A stretch of DNA of 64,000 nt from Selaginella moellendorffii (lineage: Eukaryota > Streptophyta > Lycopodiopsida > Selaginellales > Selaginellaceae). Where the stretch lies: assembly GCF_000143415.4 (NCBI RefSeq), contig NW_003314325.1, positions 742,978 through 806,977 of the forward strand, read 5' to 3'. Below are positions 30,128-42,019 of this stretch, piece after piece (the first letter of the stretch is position 1; every line of letters begins with the position of its first letter). The notes under the pieces were generated by a model. That model was given only the letters and a program-made list of their open reading frames with translations, was not told where the DNA came from and did not search any database. Both the position numbers and the translations under genes were made by a program.

Positions 30128-30772
30128 CTAACCTCTAAGCTTCTCCAATGCTTGTCTTACATCTTCAACTCTTGCAATTTCCTTAAGCAGATTGTTTATC
30201 TTCTTCAATTCATCATATTTATGCCCTTTCCTGTTTTTGAATGCCCGGATGACAATTCCATTGCTGGGCTGCAAGCAAAAGGACTCTGGCTTGTCGTCCA
30301 CGATCACCGTGTGTTTGAGGTCCCGCCCTAACCTTGAAAGATCTTTCACAACCTTTCTCCCTCCCACTTCCTTGGGCGAGCATGAATCTCTGTAGAGGCG
30401 ATGGGTGAAGAGATTCCCAGCTGGGTCGAGCCTATCCAATATCCTGTCCGCATAAAGCTTCACCGCCCGAGTAAAAACCACGATCTCGTATATTTGACTC
30501 ATCTCATTTAGAAATGTATCCACACCTGGCCGCTTTGCGACAAGGTAGCGCTGCAATGGAAGAGTCTTCCCACTGAAGAGCTTGAGGGACGCTGTGGCCT
30601 TGTGGGCATGAATTAGTGTCTCATCCATGTCTAACACAAGCGTGGGTTTCTCCTCCAAAGCTGGCGGTAGTAGTGGAGAACTGTGTGTCACCTTTACCTT
30701 TTTGTTCTTTACTTTGGTCACCATGTCGAGCGTTGCAAAACTCCAATCGCCATATTCTCTCGCCCTCTTCAT
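30128..30772 (-). CDS. FCP1/SCP-type phosphatase, copy U1
   Basis: Intact 214 residues with all catalytic motifs. Copy-specific residues: A4, K69, and L106 in place of Pro (AVKLYADR); S130 and D144 as in most copies. The start codon lies in the same context in all copies (reverse-strand GCGATGAAGAGG). Confidence 0.85.
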   Translation of the reverse strand: MKRAREYGDWSFATLDMVTKVKNKKVKVTHSSPLLPPALEEKPTLVLDMDETLIHAHKATASLKLFSGKTLPLQRYLVAKRPGVDTFLNEMSQIYEIVVFTRAVKLYADRILDRLDPAGNLFTHRLYRDSCSPKEVGGRKVVKDLSRLGRDLKHTVIVDDKPESFCLQPSNGIVIRAFKNRKGHKYDELKKINNLLKEIARVEDVRQALEKLRG

Positions 30773-31431
30773 CGCTCTGATAAAAAAGAAAGAAAGAACG
30801 CAAGCCCTAATTGTAAAGGATCTTTATAAATCAAATTAAATACACTTTACTAAATATACCATAATTCTGGCCGTAGAAAATTTCATGGATTTTTTCTCTC
30901 AGGCTCGCTGGTTTTGGAGGTGGGAGCGTTGTCCCGCTTAAATGGCAATCCACAGTTTGAGAGGAGTATGCGCAGTACTAGTGAACTGAACTTACTGGGA
31001 ACGAACCTTGACATAACTGAAGATTTGTTCGATCACATATTCTGGAACGCAGAGAGAGTTCAGTAGCTTTGGTTCTGACCTCCAGCATGGATGTGAAGCG
31101 GATTTGAGTCACTGAAGGCGGAATTTTGCCGGCTGAGAAAGAATCCAACAGCTCCAAATTTCCTTTAGCTCCAATCTAAACTCGCCTCAAGATGTTCGTC
31201 TTTTGCTGATATCTATTCTGACTTGAGCATTGAGAACGTGTGTTTCATTGTAGATCATTCCAACCATGGTGGTGAAACCATGGTTATCAACGTTAAGGTG
31301 CTACTACAGCCACTGGAGGAAAAGTTTGTTCGAGCTTTTGTGTGAGTTCGTGCTCTTGGATCTTTATCTATGGGCGATTGCCCCCTTTGTTTGCTCAATC
31401 TATTCTCTTTTCTCTTGGCTCTCCAGAAATT

Positions 31432-31686
31432 ATGGCTCCTACTCGAAAGCTTGTGCTTGCATCGCTCCTCTCATGCCTGGTCATCACTGCGGCTTTTGCT
31501 GCTGCAGTTTTGTTTAGTTCTTTCTCCAAAATCTCGATAGTTTCTGTGTCCACACCAGCGACGACCATGGCGATCCATCAGCAAACTACAGTGCTCAATA
31601 GTATAACTCTCTGTGTGTTTTTCATGACGTTTTTTCTGTGGATCTTAGCCTTCCTTTACACGGCTAGGCCATGTTTTGTTCTTTGA
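31432..31686 (+). CDS. Small two-helix membrane ORF, U2 (open)
   Basis: 84 residues, open from MAPTRKLVLA to ARPCFVL. No stop at codon 14. Confidence 0.4.
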   Translation: MAPTRKLVLASLLSCLVITAAFAAAVLFSSFSKISIVSVSTPATTMAIHQQTTVLNSITLCVFFMTFFLWILAFLYTARPCFVL

Positions 31687-31703
31687 AGTTAAGCTTGACT
31701 CGA

Positions 31704-31978
31704 GAAAATAAAGTGGTCAAGAAATGGATGATCTTGCTCGCCGGGTCTACTCTGCTGGATTTGTCACAGTCTTCGCTGGTTGTGAATTTCGAGTCGGAGG
31801 ACACGTTCATTGACCCTGAAGGCAGCGCTCGCGGCAGTGGAAGCGTATACAATTTCTAGATTTTGAAAAGCGCTGTTTTCTGCTAGATTCCAAGTGGCTT
31901 GCAGGTTGGTGGTGGTATAAACTCGGGGAACGCGAAGTCCTATCTCGATACTGGAGCAAGTCATGTGTTGTCACCTCG
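31704..31978 (+). pseudogene. HISN3: HISN3 fragment, U2
   Basis: Same two blocks as U1 (NFESED and [20 protein letters not shown]), with stops between them. Confidence 0.6.
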
Positions 31979-32012
31979 GTAAGTGTTTTATATCAGTCTT
32001 GGAATTTAACTC

Positions 32013-33059
32013 TTAACATTGTGTGTGTGTGAGATTAAGTTTTTGCTCTGGCATTCTCTCGAGAGCGAGGAGTGCAATGCGATCGTCTGGATGGCAATGG
32101 TGCCGGATTTCGCTCACAAGGGACTCCTCTTGGAAACTCGAGTTTGGTGCCCGGAAGAGGCTCATTGCTTCTTGGAGGTGGCCAATTCCAGAGATAGGCC
32201 GAGAGGAGCACTGTGCGCGCCATCTTGCTCTTGTAAGGCATTCGATCGTAAATAAACTTTGCATTTTCAAGATGGTTTCTAGAGGTGAGCATATGGATCA
32301 TTGTTGCCCAAGAGATGAGCCATCTTTAGGAAGGAATCTAGTGCCAAATGCCCATTCGAGGCATATGCGCCAAGCATGGAGTTCCAAGCCACCACGTGCC
32401 TCTCAAACAAACATTTAGCCTCCTCCAAGCAGCCATGAGGTGCATAGCCGTCGATCATAGCCGTAAATGCCACCTCATTAAGATCCGGGGCATCTTCAAA
32501 GAGATTCTTTGCTTGCTCCATATGCCCGGCCTGGTGATCATGGTCGTCCATGTTACTAGGGCATTCTATCAAAGAGATCTTTAGCTTCATCCAGCCGCTG
32601 GTTCTGGCAGTGGCCTTGGATCATGGCCGTCCACGGCGCGTGAGAGATGCCCGTTATGGGTCATGGCCGTGCTAGAAACGGGGGTTTGCTCCGGCATGGA
32701 GTGGAATACCGCCTCCGCCTCGCCGAGATTGCCACTCGGCGAGTACATCTCGATCATCGCGTTCCAGGTGATGGAATTCTTTGCAGGGATGCGATCGAAG
32801 AGCTGCTTGGCGCGCTGCACGTCCCCGGCCGCGGCTTCAGGTCGTGGTTGCAAATGTAGGCCTGGAGGGTGAGATTCCAAGAGAAGAGATTGGGATCCGA
32901 GGTAGAATCGAAGACCGATCGCGCTTCCTCCAGGCAGCCGCAGCGGCCATACATCTGGACGAGGAGATTTCGCAGGAAGACGCTGTTGTTGTGGTCGCTG
33001 TGAAGGATCTGGGCGATGGATCCGGCGGCCATTGTCGCAAGATGTGACGAGGGCGGCAA
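32013..33059 (-). pseudogene. PPR pseudogene, U2
   Basis: Same frame breaks as U1, plus a short in-frame loss near 32343 (GHLALDS instead of GHLDEALDS) and an extra T near 32041. Confidence 0.83.
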
Positions 33060-34100
33060 GCTCTTATGCGCATCGCATCATGGCCGTTGGATGATGGGGA
33101 CGTCCGAGGTTCAAGTCCTGGCAGGTTCTAGCTTCCCGATGTTTTTCATGGCATCCCCGATCGCTCAGCTGCACTCCAAATGCCGGGCGCGCTCGTCAAC
33201 GACAGAATTAACTTCCTGGACACAAGTGGAAGAGAGCAGGCTGGTTTTCCGGGCGATGGATCAAAAGGATATCATCTCCTAATGTCTTGCGCAGCTTACG
33301 TTTGGGTTGAGCGTCTCAGCGGCAGTGCAAGATCTATCCTATCCGGTAAGCTCTTATTCCGTTTGCTCTCTTCTTGTTTCTTCGTTTCCAGTTGTGAGTT
33401 TTCGATTATGTTGACACGGTTGTGATGATCGGACAAACCAGCACTTTCCAAAAGGACAGCACTATCCATACTTATGGAAGCATCGTCTACGTGAAATGCA
33501 CATCTACTATACGATCTACATCTCGGACGACTGTCCTAAGTCCATCTACGGGTACAAGAAAACTCATTTATATTTTGGAGAGAACTAAACGAGTGAAAAA
33601 TAGGTGGCCATAGAGACTGGAACCCTCCAAATACGCTGCGTTCTAGCTGATAGTCGTCAGCTGCTCTATACCGATGGCTTTCCAGTAAGAAACGTGTTTA
33701 ACCGTGTTATATGCGCTTGCTTCAATGGAGCGTCCAACACCGCTCAAACAGGAGGCTTGGACATGCGAGTGATAGTAAGCAAGATAAGCAGGGTCTGACC
33801 TGACCACATCCAGCAGCTGATGATATCTCCAGAGGATCTCAAGGTCTGTCAATCTTTCTCCTCGAGTTTTAACAAGTTTGTCCTTTTACTGAGATCTTGG
33901 TTATCTCTTAAGGTTTCTAAGCAATGCACGGCGTTATTGCTTTCTACAAAGACACAACGAGAGTCCTTGTTAACACTCTTGGATTTCAAAGTTATGGAGG
34001 CACACGCTCCATACGTCTGGGTGGGATGTTTTCTCAGAAATCCTGGAGGTCTCGAGTTTTCTTGACTTTTAGTTTTAGGGAAGGTCAGGTATGGACGTCC

Positions 34101-34958
34101 ATGAGCAAGATGAGATAGCAGTTTCGCAATGGTTTCAAGAAGCATGAGCCGCAGGTCTTCGAGATCATAACCTTTTTAAAGTTTGGCATTGGACAGCGTG
34201 CGTTTCTCATCCAGACTCAAGGTATGTATGTTTGGAGCTATGGCCGTTGTGCATTATTTATGGTTTTTATGTTTTTGATGGAGGGAAACATACTGTGGGA
34301 CTGCATCTCATTTCTAGACGATGCCACAGTGGCGATAATCAAGTCACTAGGTGGATTGAGAGCGATTGCCACCTCTCACCCGCATTACTACAGCACAAAC
34401 TCTCGATGGAGCGAGGCTTTTGGAGGCGTCCCGGTTTATATCCACGGATGGTATTGTCTACCTTTGTTTCTCTCTTTCATTTCGATCTCTCTGTATCCAT
34501 ACTTTTGCAGAGTGGTTTACCAGCATGAAAAGGTTAAGTTCTACTATGGGAGGGACTCACGCTTTTAGCCATTTTTCTGTTGCACAAATCCTCCACTGGT
34601 CTCATGGAGCTCAAGGGAGAGGTGTTTTATTCACTGGAGATATCTTACAGGTATAAACTTCCGTCGTTTACAAACTTTGTTTTCGTTTTGTTTTCCTCAC
34701 TCCATGTTTGATTTGTAGGTGGGGATGGACAACAAAACAGTGAGCATAATGAGATCGTATCCAAGCTATATACCACTCTCGTCCATGTTTGATTTGTAGG
34801 TGGGGATGGACAACAAAATAGTGAGCATAATGAGATCGTATCTAAACTATATACCACTCTTGTCAAGCCACACTAAAAGGATAGGCCAGGTGATCGAGCC
34901 ATGGGATTTTGGGAGGCTCTACGTTGTGTTTCAGGACAGAGAGGATGACGCTGCTTAA
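34101..34958 (+). pseudogene. MBL-fold hydrolase pseudogene, U2 (least decayed copy)
   Basis: Keeps the full AIATSHPHYYSTNSRWSEAF, FGGVPVYIHGW region and, alone among the copies, an extra G near 34617 that preserves the frame WSHGAQGRGVLFTGDILQ, the family's conserved GD metal-site strand. It still has TAG early (about 34115), and the exon join after VYIHG gives TGA as far as can be seen. The exon duplication is exactly 81 bp here. Confidence 0.75.
34701..34862 (+). repeat. 81-bp tandem duplication of splice acceptor plus exon (MBL gene, U2)
   Basis: Copy 1 begins at 34701 and copy 2 at 34782. Each copy starts TCCATGTTTGATTTGTAG (an intron 3' end) and continues with the exon GTGGGGATGGACAAC. 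Only the exon after the second acceptor leads on to the C-terminus; using the first acceptor reaches the TAG of the second. In U1 the period is 79. Confidence 0.85.
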
Positions 34959-35156
34959 GCATCACAATTATCGATTGACTCTCAAGTAATGAATCAGACT
35001 GAAACTCGATATGCTTTTCTGATTATGATTTGCCATAACATTGTTTCCAAAGTTAAATTGGACATTTGTTTCTGTGAGGGAGAAAATAACTTAGAGTGAG
35101 CAGTGTTACAGCATACACAGTGGATACATGGAGTTTCTTTTTACAAGATCTTTTGT

Positions 35157-35801
35157 CTAACCTCTAAGCTTCTCCAATGCTTGTCTTACATCTTCAACTC
35201 TTGCAATTTCCTTAAGCAGATTGCTTATCTTCTTCAATTCATCATATTTATGCCCTTTCCTGTTTTTGAATGCCCGGATGACAATTCCATTGCTGGGCTG
35301 CAAGCAAAAGGACTCTGGCTTGTCGTCCACGATCACCGTGTGTCTGAGGTCCCGCCCTAACCTTGAAAGATCTTTCACAACCTTTCTCCCTCCCACTTCC
35401 TTGGGCGAGCATGAATCTCTGTAGAGGCGATGGGTGAAGAGATTCCCAGCTGGGTCGAGCCTATCCAATATCCTGTCCGCATAAGGCTTCACCGCTCGAG
35501 TAAAAACCACGATCTCATATATCTGACTCATCTCATTTAGAAATGTATCCACACCCGGCCGCTTTGCGACAAGGTAGCGCTGCAATGGAAGAATCTTCCC
35601 ACTGAAGAGCTTGAGGGACGCTGTGGACTTGTGGGCATGGATTAGTGTCTCGTCCATGTCTAACACAAGCGTGGGTTTTTCCTCCAAAGCTGGTGGTAGT
35701 AGTGGAGAACTGTGTGTCACCTTTACCTTTTTGTTCTTTACTTTGGTCACCATGTCGAGCGTTGCAAAACTCCAATCGCCATATTCTCTCGCCCTCTTCA
35801 T
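35157..35801 (-). CDS. FCP1/SCP-type phosphatase, copy U2
   Basis: Intact 214 residues. Copy-specific residues: S59 (HAHKSTASL), I70 (SGKILPLQ), R153, S194. All catalytic motifs kept. Confidence 0.85.
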   Translation of the reverse strand: MKRAREYGDWSFATLDMVTKVKNKKVKVTHSSPLLPPALEEKPTLVLDMDETLIHAHKSTASLKLFSGKILPLQRYLVAKRPGVDTFLNEMSQIYEIVVFTRAVKPYADRILDRLDPAGNLFTHRLYRDSCSPKEVGGRKVVKDLSRLGRDLRHTVIVDDKPESFCLQPSNGIVIRAFKNRKGHKYDELKKISNLLKEIARVEDVRQALEKLRG

Positions 35802-36440
35802 CGCTCTGATAAAAAAGAAAGAAAGAACGCAAGCCCTAATTGTAAAGGATCTTTATAAATCAAATTAAATACACTTTACTAAATATACCATAATTCTGGC
35901 CGTCGAAAATTTCATGGATTTTTTCTCTCAGGCTCGCTGGTTTTGGAGGTGGGAGCGTTGTCCCGCTTAAATGGCAATCCACAGTTTGAGAGGAGTATGC
36001 GCAGTACTAGTGAACTGAACTTACTGGGAACGAACCTTGACATAACTGAGGATTTGTTCGATTGCATATTCTGGAACGCAGAGAGAGTTCAGTAGCTTTG
36101 GTTCTGACCTCCAGCATGGATGTAAAGCGGATTTGAGTCACTGAAGGCGGAAGTTTGCCGGCTGAGAAAGAATCCAACAGCTCCAAATTTCCTTCTCAAG
36201 ATGTTTGTCTTTCGCTGATATCTATTCTGACTTGAGCATTGAGAACGTGTGTTTCATTGTAGATCATTCCAACCATGGTGGTGAAACCATGGTTATCAAC
36301 GTTAAGGTGCTACTACTGCCACTGGAGTAAAAGTTTGTGCGAGCTTTTGTGTGAGTTCCTGCTCTTGGATGTTTATCTATGGGAGATTGCCCCCTTTGTT
36401 TGCTCAATCTATTCTCTTTTCTCTTGGCTCTCCAGAAATT

Positions 36441-36695
36441 ATGGCTCCTACTCGAAAGCTTGTGCTTGCATCGCTCCTCTAATGCCTGGTCATCACTGCG
36501 GCTTTTGCCGCTGCAGTTTTGTTTAGTTCTTTCTCCAAAATCTCGATAGTTTCTGTGTCCACACCAGCGACGACCATGGCGATCCATCAGCAAACTACAG
36601 TGCTCAATAGTATAACTCTCTGTGTGTTTTTCATGACGTTTTTTCTGTGGATCTTAGCCTTCCTTTACACGGCTAGGCCATGTTTTGTTCTTTGA
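36441..36695 (+). pseudogene. Small membrane ORF, U3 (stop at codon 14)
   Basis: TCA to TAA at 36480-36482 ends the ORF in the first helix. Confidence 0.55.
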
Positions 36696-36712
36696 AGTTA
36701 AGCTTGACTCGA

Positions 36713-36987
36713 GAAAATAAAATGGTCAAGAAATGGATGATCTTGCTCGCCGGGTCTACTCTGCTGGATTTGTCACAGTCTTTGCTGGTTGTGAATTTCG
36801 AGTCGGAGGACACGTTCATTGACCCTGAAGGCAGCGCTCGCGGCAGTGGAAGCGTATACAATTTCTAGATTTTGAAAAGCGCTGTTTTCTGCTAGATTCC
36901 AAGTGGCTTGCAGGTTGGTGGTGGTATAAACTCGGGGAACGCGAAGTCCTATCTCGATACTGGAGCAAGTCATGTGTTGTCACCTCG
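36713..36987 (+). pseudogene. HISN3: HISN3 fragment, U3
   Basis: Same blocks as U1; SQSLLVVNFESED variant. Confidence 0.6.
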
Positions 36988-37021
36988 GTAAGTGTTTTAT
37001 ATCAGTCTTGGAATTTAACTC

Positions 37022-38073
37022 TTAACATTGTGTGTGTGTGAGATTAAGTTTTGCTCTGGCATTCTCTCGAGAGCGAGGAGTGCAATGCGATCGTCTGGAT
37101 GGCAATGGTGCCGGATTTCGCTCACAAGGGACTCCTCTTGGAAACTCGAGTTTGGTGCCCGGAAGAGGCTCATCGCTTCTTGGAGGTGGCCAATTCCAGA
37201 GATAGGCCGAGAGGAGCACTGTGCGCGCCATCTTGCTCTTGTAAGGCATTCGATCGTAAATAAACTTTGCATTTTCAAGATGGTTTCTAGAGGTGAGCAT
37301 ATGGATCATTGTTGCCCAAGAGATGAGCCATCTTTAGGAAGGAATCTAGTGCCTCGTCCAAATGCCCATTCGAGGCATATGCGCCAAGCATGGAGTTCCA
37401 GGCCACCACGTGCCTCTCAAACAAACATTTAGCCTCCTCCAAGCAGCCATGAGGTGCATAGCCGTCGATCATAGCCGTAAATGCCACCTCATTAAGATCC
37501 GGGGCATCTTCAAAGAGATTCTTTGCTTGCTCCATATGCCCGGCCTGGTGATCATGGTCGTCCATGTTACTAGGGCATTCTATCAAAGAGATCTTTAGCT
37601 TCATCCAGCCGCTGGTTCTGGCAGTGGCCTTGGATCATGGCCGTCCACGGCGCGTGAGAGATGCCCGTTATGGGCCATGGCCGTGCTAGAAACGGGGGTT
37701 TGCTCCGGCATGGAGTGGAATACCGCCTCCGCCTCGCCGAGATTGCCACTCGGCGAGTACATCTCGATCATCGCGTTCCAGGTGATGGAATTCTTTGCAG
37801 GGATGCGATCGAAGAGCTGCTTGGCGCGCTGCACGTCCCCGGCCGCGGCTTCAGGTCGTGGTTGCGAATGTAGGCCTGGAGGGTGAGATTCCAAGAGAAG
37901 AGATTGGGATCCGAGGTAGAATCGAAGACCGATCGCGCTTCCTCCAGGCAGCCGCAGCGGCCATACATCTGGACGAGGAGATTTCGCAGGAAGACGCTGT
38001 TGTTGTGGTCGCTGTGAAGGATCTGGGCGATGGATCCGGCGGCCATTGTCGCAAGATGTGACGAGGGCGGCAA
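37022..38073 (-). pseudogene. PPR pseudogene, U3
   Basis: Same frame breaks as U1. Downstream, a 14-bp insertion (ACGCTGCGAGAACT near 38166) is shared with U5 and U6. Confidence 0.83.
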
Positions 38074-39120
38074 GCTCTTATGCGCATCGCATCATGGCCG
38101 TTGGATGATGGGGACGTCCGAGGTTCAAGTCCTGGCAGGTTCTAGCTTCCCGATGTTTTTCATGGCACGCTGCGAGAACTCATCCCCCATCGCTCAGCTG
38201 CACTCCAAATGCCGGGCGCGCTCGTCAACGACAGAATTAACTTCCTGGACACAAGTGGAAGAGAGCAGGCTGGTTTTCCGGGCGATGGATCAAAAGGATA
38301 TCATCTCCTAATGTCTTGCGCAGCTTACGTTTGGGTTGAGCGTCTCAGCGGCAGTGCAAGATCTATCCTATCCGGTAAGCTCTTATTCCGTTTGCTCTCT
38401 TCTTGTTTCTTCGTTTCCAGTTGTGAGTTTTCGATTATGTTGACACGGTTGTGATGATCGGACAAACCAGCACTTTCCAAAAGGACAGCACTATCCATAC
38501 TTATGGAAGCATCGTCTACGTGAAATGCACATCTACTATACGATCTACATCTCGGACGACTGTCCTAAGTCCATCTACGGGTACAAGAAAACTCATTTAT
38601 ATTTTGGAGAGAACTAAACGAGTGAAAAATAGGTGGCCATAGAGACTGGAACCCTCCAAATACGCTGCGTTCTAGCTGATAGTCGTCAGCTGCTCTATAC
38701 CGATGGCTTTCCAGTAAGAAACGTGTTTAACCGTGTTATATGCGCTTGCTTCAATGGAGCGTCCAACACCGCTCAAACAGGAGGCTTGGACATGCGAGTG
38801 ATAGTAAGCAAGATAAGCAGGGTCTGACCTGACCACATCCAGCAGCTGATGATATCTCCAGAGGATCTCAAGGTCTGTCAATCTTTCTCCTCGAGTTTTA
38901 ACAAGTTTGTCCTTTTACTGAAATCTTGGTTATCTCTTAAGGTTTCTACGGCGTTATTGCTTTCTACAAAGACACAACGAGAGTCCTTGTTAACACTCTT
39001 GGATTTCAAAGTTATGGAGGCACACGCTCCATACGTCTGGGTGGGATGTTTTCTCAGAAATCCTGGAGGTCTCGAGTTTTCTTGACTTTTAGTTTTAGGG
39101 AAGGTCAGGTATGGACGTCC

Positions 39121-39956
39121 ATGAGCAAGATGAGATTGCAGTTTCGCAATGGTTTCAAGAAGCATGAGCCGCAGGTCTTCGAGATCATAACCTTTCCAAA
39201 GTTTGGCATTGGACAGCGTGCGTTTCTCATCCAGACTCAAGGTATGTATATGGCCGTTGTGCATTTTTTATGGTTTTTATGTTTTTGATAGAGGGAAACA
39301 TACTGTGGGACTGCATCTCATTTCTAGACGATGCCACAGTGGCGATAATCAAGTCACTAGGTGGATTGAGAGCGATTGCCACCTCTCACCCGCATTACTA
39401 CAGCACAAACTCTCGATGGAGCGAGGCTTTTGGAGGCGTCCCGGTTTATACCCGGGAATGGTATTGTCTACCTTTGTTTCTCTCTTTCATTTCGATCTCT
39501 CTGTATCCATACTTTTGCAGAGTGGTTTACCAGCACGAAAAGGTGAAGTTCTACTATGGGAGGGACTCACGCTTTTAGCCTTGCACAAATCCTCCACTGG
39601 TCTCATGGAGCTCAAGGAGAGGTGTTTTATTCACTGGAGATATCTTACAGGTATAAACTTCTGTCGTTTACAAACTTTGTTTTCGTTTTGTTTTCCTCAC
39701 TCCATGTTTGATTTGTAGGTGGGGATGGACAACAAAACAGTGAGCATAATGAGATCGTACCCAAAGTATATACCACTCGTCCATGTTTGATTTGTAGGTG
39801 GGGATGGACAACAAAATAGTGAGGATAGTGAGATCGTATCTAAACTATGTACCACTCTTGTCAAGCCACACTAAAAGGATAGGCCAGGTGATCGAGCCAT
39901 GGGATTTTGGGAGGCTCTACGTTGAGTTTCAGGACAGAGAGGATGACGCTGCTTAA
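39121..39956 (+). pseudogene. MBL-fold hydrolase pseudogene, U3
   Basis: Keeps NSRWSEAFGGVPVYTREW; TTG instead of TAG early, so the N-terminal exon is open. It lacks the base near 39615 needed for the GRGVLFTGD frame. Confidence 0.74.
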
Positions 39957-40154
39957 GCATCACAATTATTGATTGACTCTCAAGTAATGAATCAGACTGA
40001 AACTCGAGATGCTTTTCTGATTATGATTTGCCATAACATTGTTTCCAAAGTTAAATTGGACATTTGTTTTTGTGAGGGAGAAAATAACTTAGAGTGAGCA
40101 GTGTTACAGCATACACAGTGGATACATGGAGTTTCTTTTTACAAGATCTTTTGT

Positions 40155-40799
40155 CTAACCTCTAAGCTTCTCCAATGCTTGTCTTACATTTTCAACTCTT
40201 GCAATTTCCTTAAGCAGATTGCTTATCTTCTTCAATTCATCATATTTATGCCCTTTCCTGTTTTTGAATGCCCGGATGACAATTCCATTGCTGGGCTGCA
40301 AGCAAAAGGACTCTGGCTTGTCGTCCACGATCACCGTGTGTCTGAGGTCCCGCCCTAACCTTGAAAGATCTTTCACAACTTTTCTCCCTCCCACTTCCTT
40401 GGGCGAGCATGAATCTCTGTAGAGGCGATGGGTGAAGAGATTCCCAACTGGGTCGAGCCTATCCAATATCCTGTCCGCATAAGGCTTCACCGCTCGAGTA
40501 AAAACCACGATCTCATATATCTGACTCATCTCATTTAGAAATGTATCCACACCCGGCCGCTTTGCGACAAGGTAGCGCTGCAATGGAAGAATCTTCCCAC
40601 TGAAGAGCTTGAGGGACGCTGTGGCCTTGTGGGCATGGATTAGTGTCTCGTCCATGTCTAACACAAGCGTGGGTTTTTCCTCCAAAGCTGGCGGTAGTAG
40701 TGGAGAATTGTGTGTCACCTTTACCTTTTTGTTCTTTACTTTGGTCACCATGTCGAGCGTTGCAAAACTCCAATCGCCATATTCTCTCGCCCTCTTCAT
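40155..40799 (-). CDS. FCP1/SCP-type phosphatase, copy U3
   Basis: Intact 214 residues. Copy-specific residues: N31 (THNSPLL), V118 (LDPVGN), N204 (ARVENV). Catalytic motifs kept. Confidence 0.85.
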   Translation of the reverse strand: MKRAREYGDWSFATLDMVTKVKNKKVKVTHNSPLLPPALEEKPTLVLDMDETLIHAHKATASLKLFSGKILPLQRYLVAKRPGVDTFLNEMSQIYEIVVFTRAVKPYADRILDRLDPVGNLFTHRLYRDSCSPKEVGGRKVVKDLSRLGRDLRHTVIVDDKPESFCLQPSNGIVIRAFKNRKGHKYDELKKISNLLKEIARVENVRQALEKLRG

Positions 40800-41448
40800 C
40801 GCTCTGATAAAAAAGAAAGAAAGAACGCAAGCCCTAATTGTAAAGGATCTTTATAAATCAAATTAAATACACTTACTAAATATACCATCGTAGAAAATTT
40901 CATGGATTTTTTCTCTCAGGCTCGCTGGTTTTGGAGGTGGGAGCGTTGTCCCGCTTAAATGGCAATCCACAGTTTGAGAGGAGTATGCGCAGTACTAGTG
41001 AACTGAACTTACTGGGAACGAACCTTGACATAACTGAAGATTTGTTCGATTGCATATTCTGGAACGCAGAGAGAGTTCAGTAGCTTTGGTTCTGACCTCC
41101 AGCATGGATGTAAAGCGGATTTGAGTCACTGAAGGCGGAAGTTTGCTGGCTGAGAAAGAATCCAACAGCTCCAAATTTCCTTTAGCTCCAATCTAAACTC
41201 GCCTCAAGATGTTCGTCTTTCGCTGATATCTATTCTGACTTGAGCATTGAGAACGTGTGTTTCATTGTAGATCATTCCAACCATGGTGGTGAAACCATGG
41301 TTATCAACATTAAGGTGCTACTACTGCCACTGGAGTAAAAGTTTGTGCGAGCTTTTGTGTGAGTTCGTGCTCTTGGATGTTTATCTATGGGAGATTGCCC
41401 CCTTTGTTTGCTCAATCTATTCTCTTTTCTCTTGGCTCTCCAGAAATT

Positions 41449-41703
41449 ATGGCTCCTACTCGAAAGCTTGTGCTTGCATCGCTCCTCTAATGCCTGGTCA
41501 TCACTGCGGCTTTTGCTGCTGCAGTTTTGTTTAGTTCTTTCTCCAAAATCTCGATAGTTTCTGTGTCCACACCAGCGACGACCATGGCGATCCATCAGCA
41601 AACTACAGTGCTCAATAGTATAACTCTCTGTGTGTTTTTCATGACGTTTTTTCTGTGGATCTTAGTCTTCCTTTACACGGCTAGGCCATGTTTTGTTCTT
41701 TGA
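41449..41703 (+). pseudogene. Small membrane ORF, U4 (stop at codon 14)
   Basis: Same TAA as U3; also a change to TTAGTCTTC near the end. Confidence 0.55.
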
Positions 41704-41720
41704 AGTTAAGCTTGACTCGA

Positions 41721-41985
41721 GAAAATAAAGTGGTCAAGAAATGGATGATCTTGCTCGCCGGGTCTACTCTGCTGGATTTGTCACAGTCTTCGCTGGTTGT
41801 GAATTTCGAGTCGGAGGACACGTTCATTGACCCTGAAGGCAGCGCTCGCGGCAGTGGAAGCGTATACAATTTCTAGATTTTGAAAAGCGCTGTTTTTCTG
41901 CTAGATTCCAAGTGGCTTGCAGGTTGGTGGTGGTATAAACTCGGGGAACGCGAAGTCCTATCTCGATACATGTGTTGTCACCTCG
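41721..41985 (+). pseudogene. HISN3: HISN3 fragment, U4
   Basis: As U1, but lacks about 11 bp within the LDTGASH block (about 41968), and has an extra T near 41895. Confidence 0.58.
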
Positions 41986-42019
41986 GTAAGTGTTTTATAT
42001 CAGTCTTGGAATTTAACTC

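Larger units (their letters stand above)
26338..31341 (+). repeat. Array unit U1 (5004 bp), reference unit
   Basis: Layout used for all units: small membrane ORF 26428-26682; HISN3 fragment 26700-26974; PPR pseudogene (-) 27009-28060; PPR scrap (+) 28140-28283 (AQLHSKCR, VEESRLVFRAMDQKDIIS); unrecognised part 28290-29119; MBL pseudogene 29120-29929; phosphatase (-) 30128-30772; spacer 30773-31341, which holds the phosphatase promoter and no ORF of note. A GGTTCAAGTCC B-box-like motif lies at 28109-28119. Confidence 0.9.

Noticed and set aside
34645-34866. Minus-strand ORF with a duplicated 27-residue peptide
   Set aside because: Antisense reading of the 81-bp exon duplication in the MBL pseudogene.
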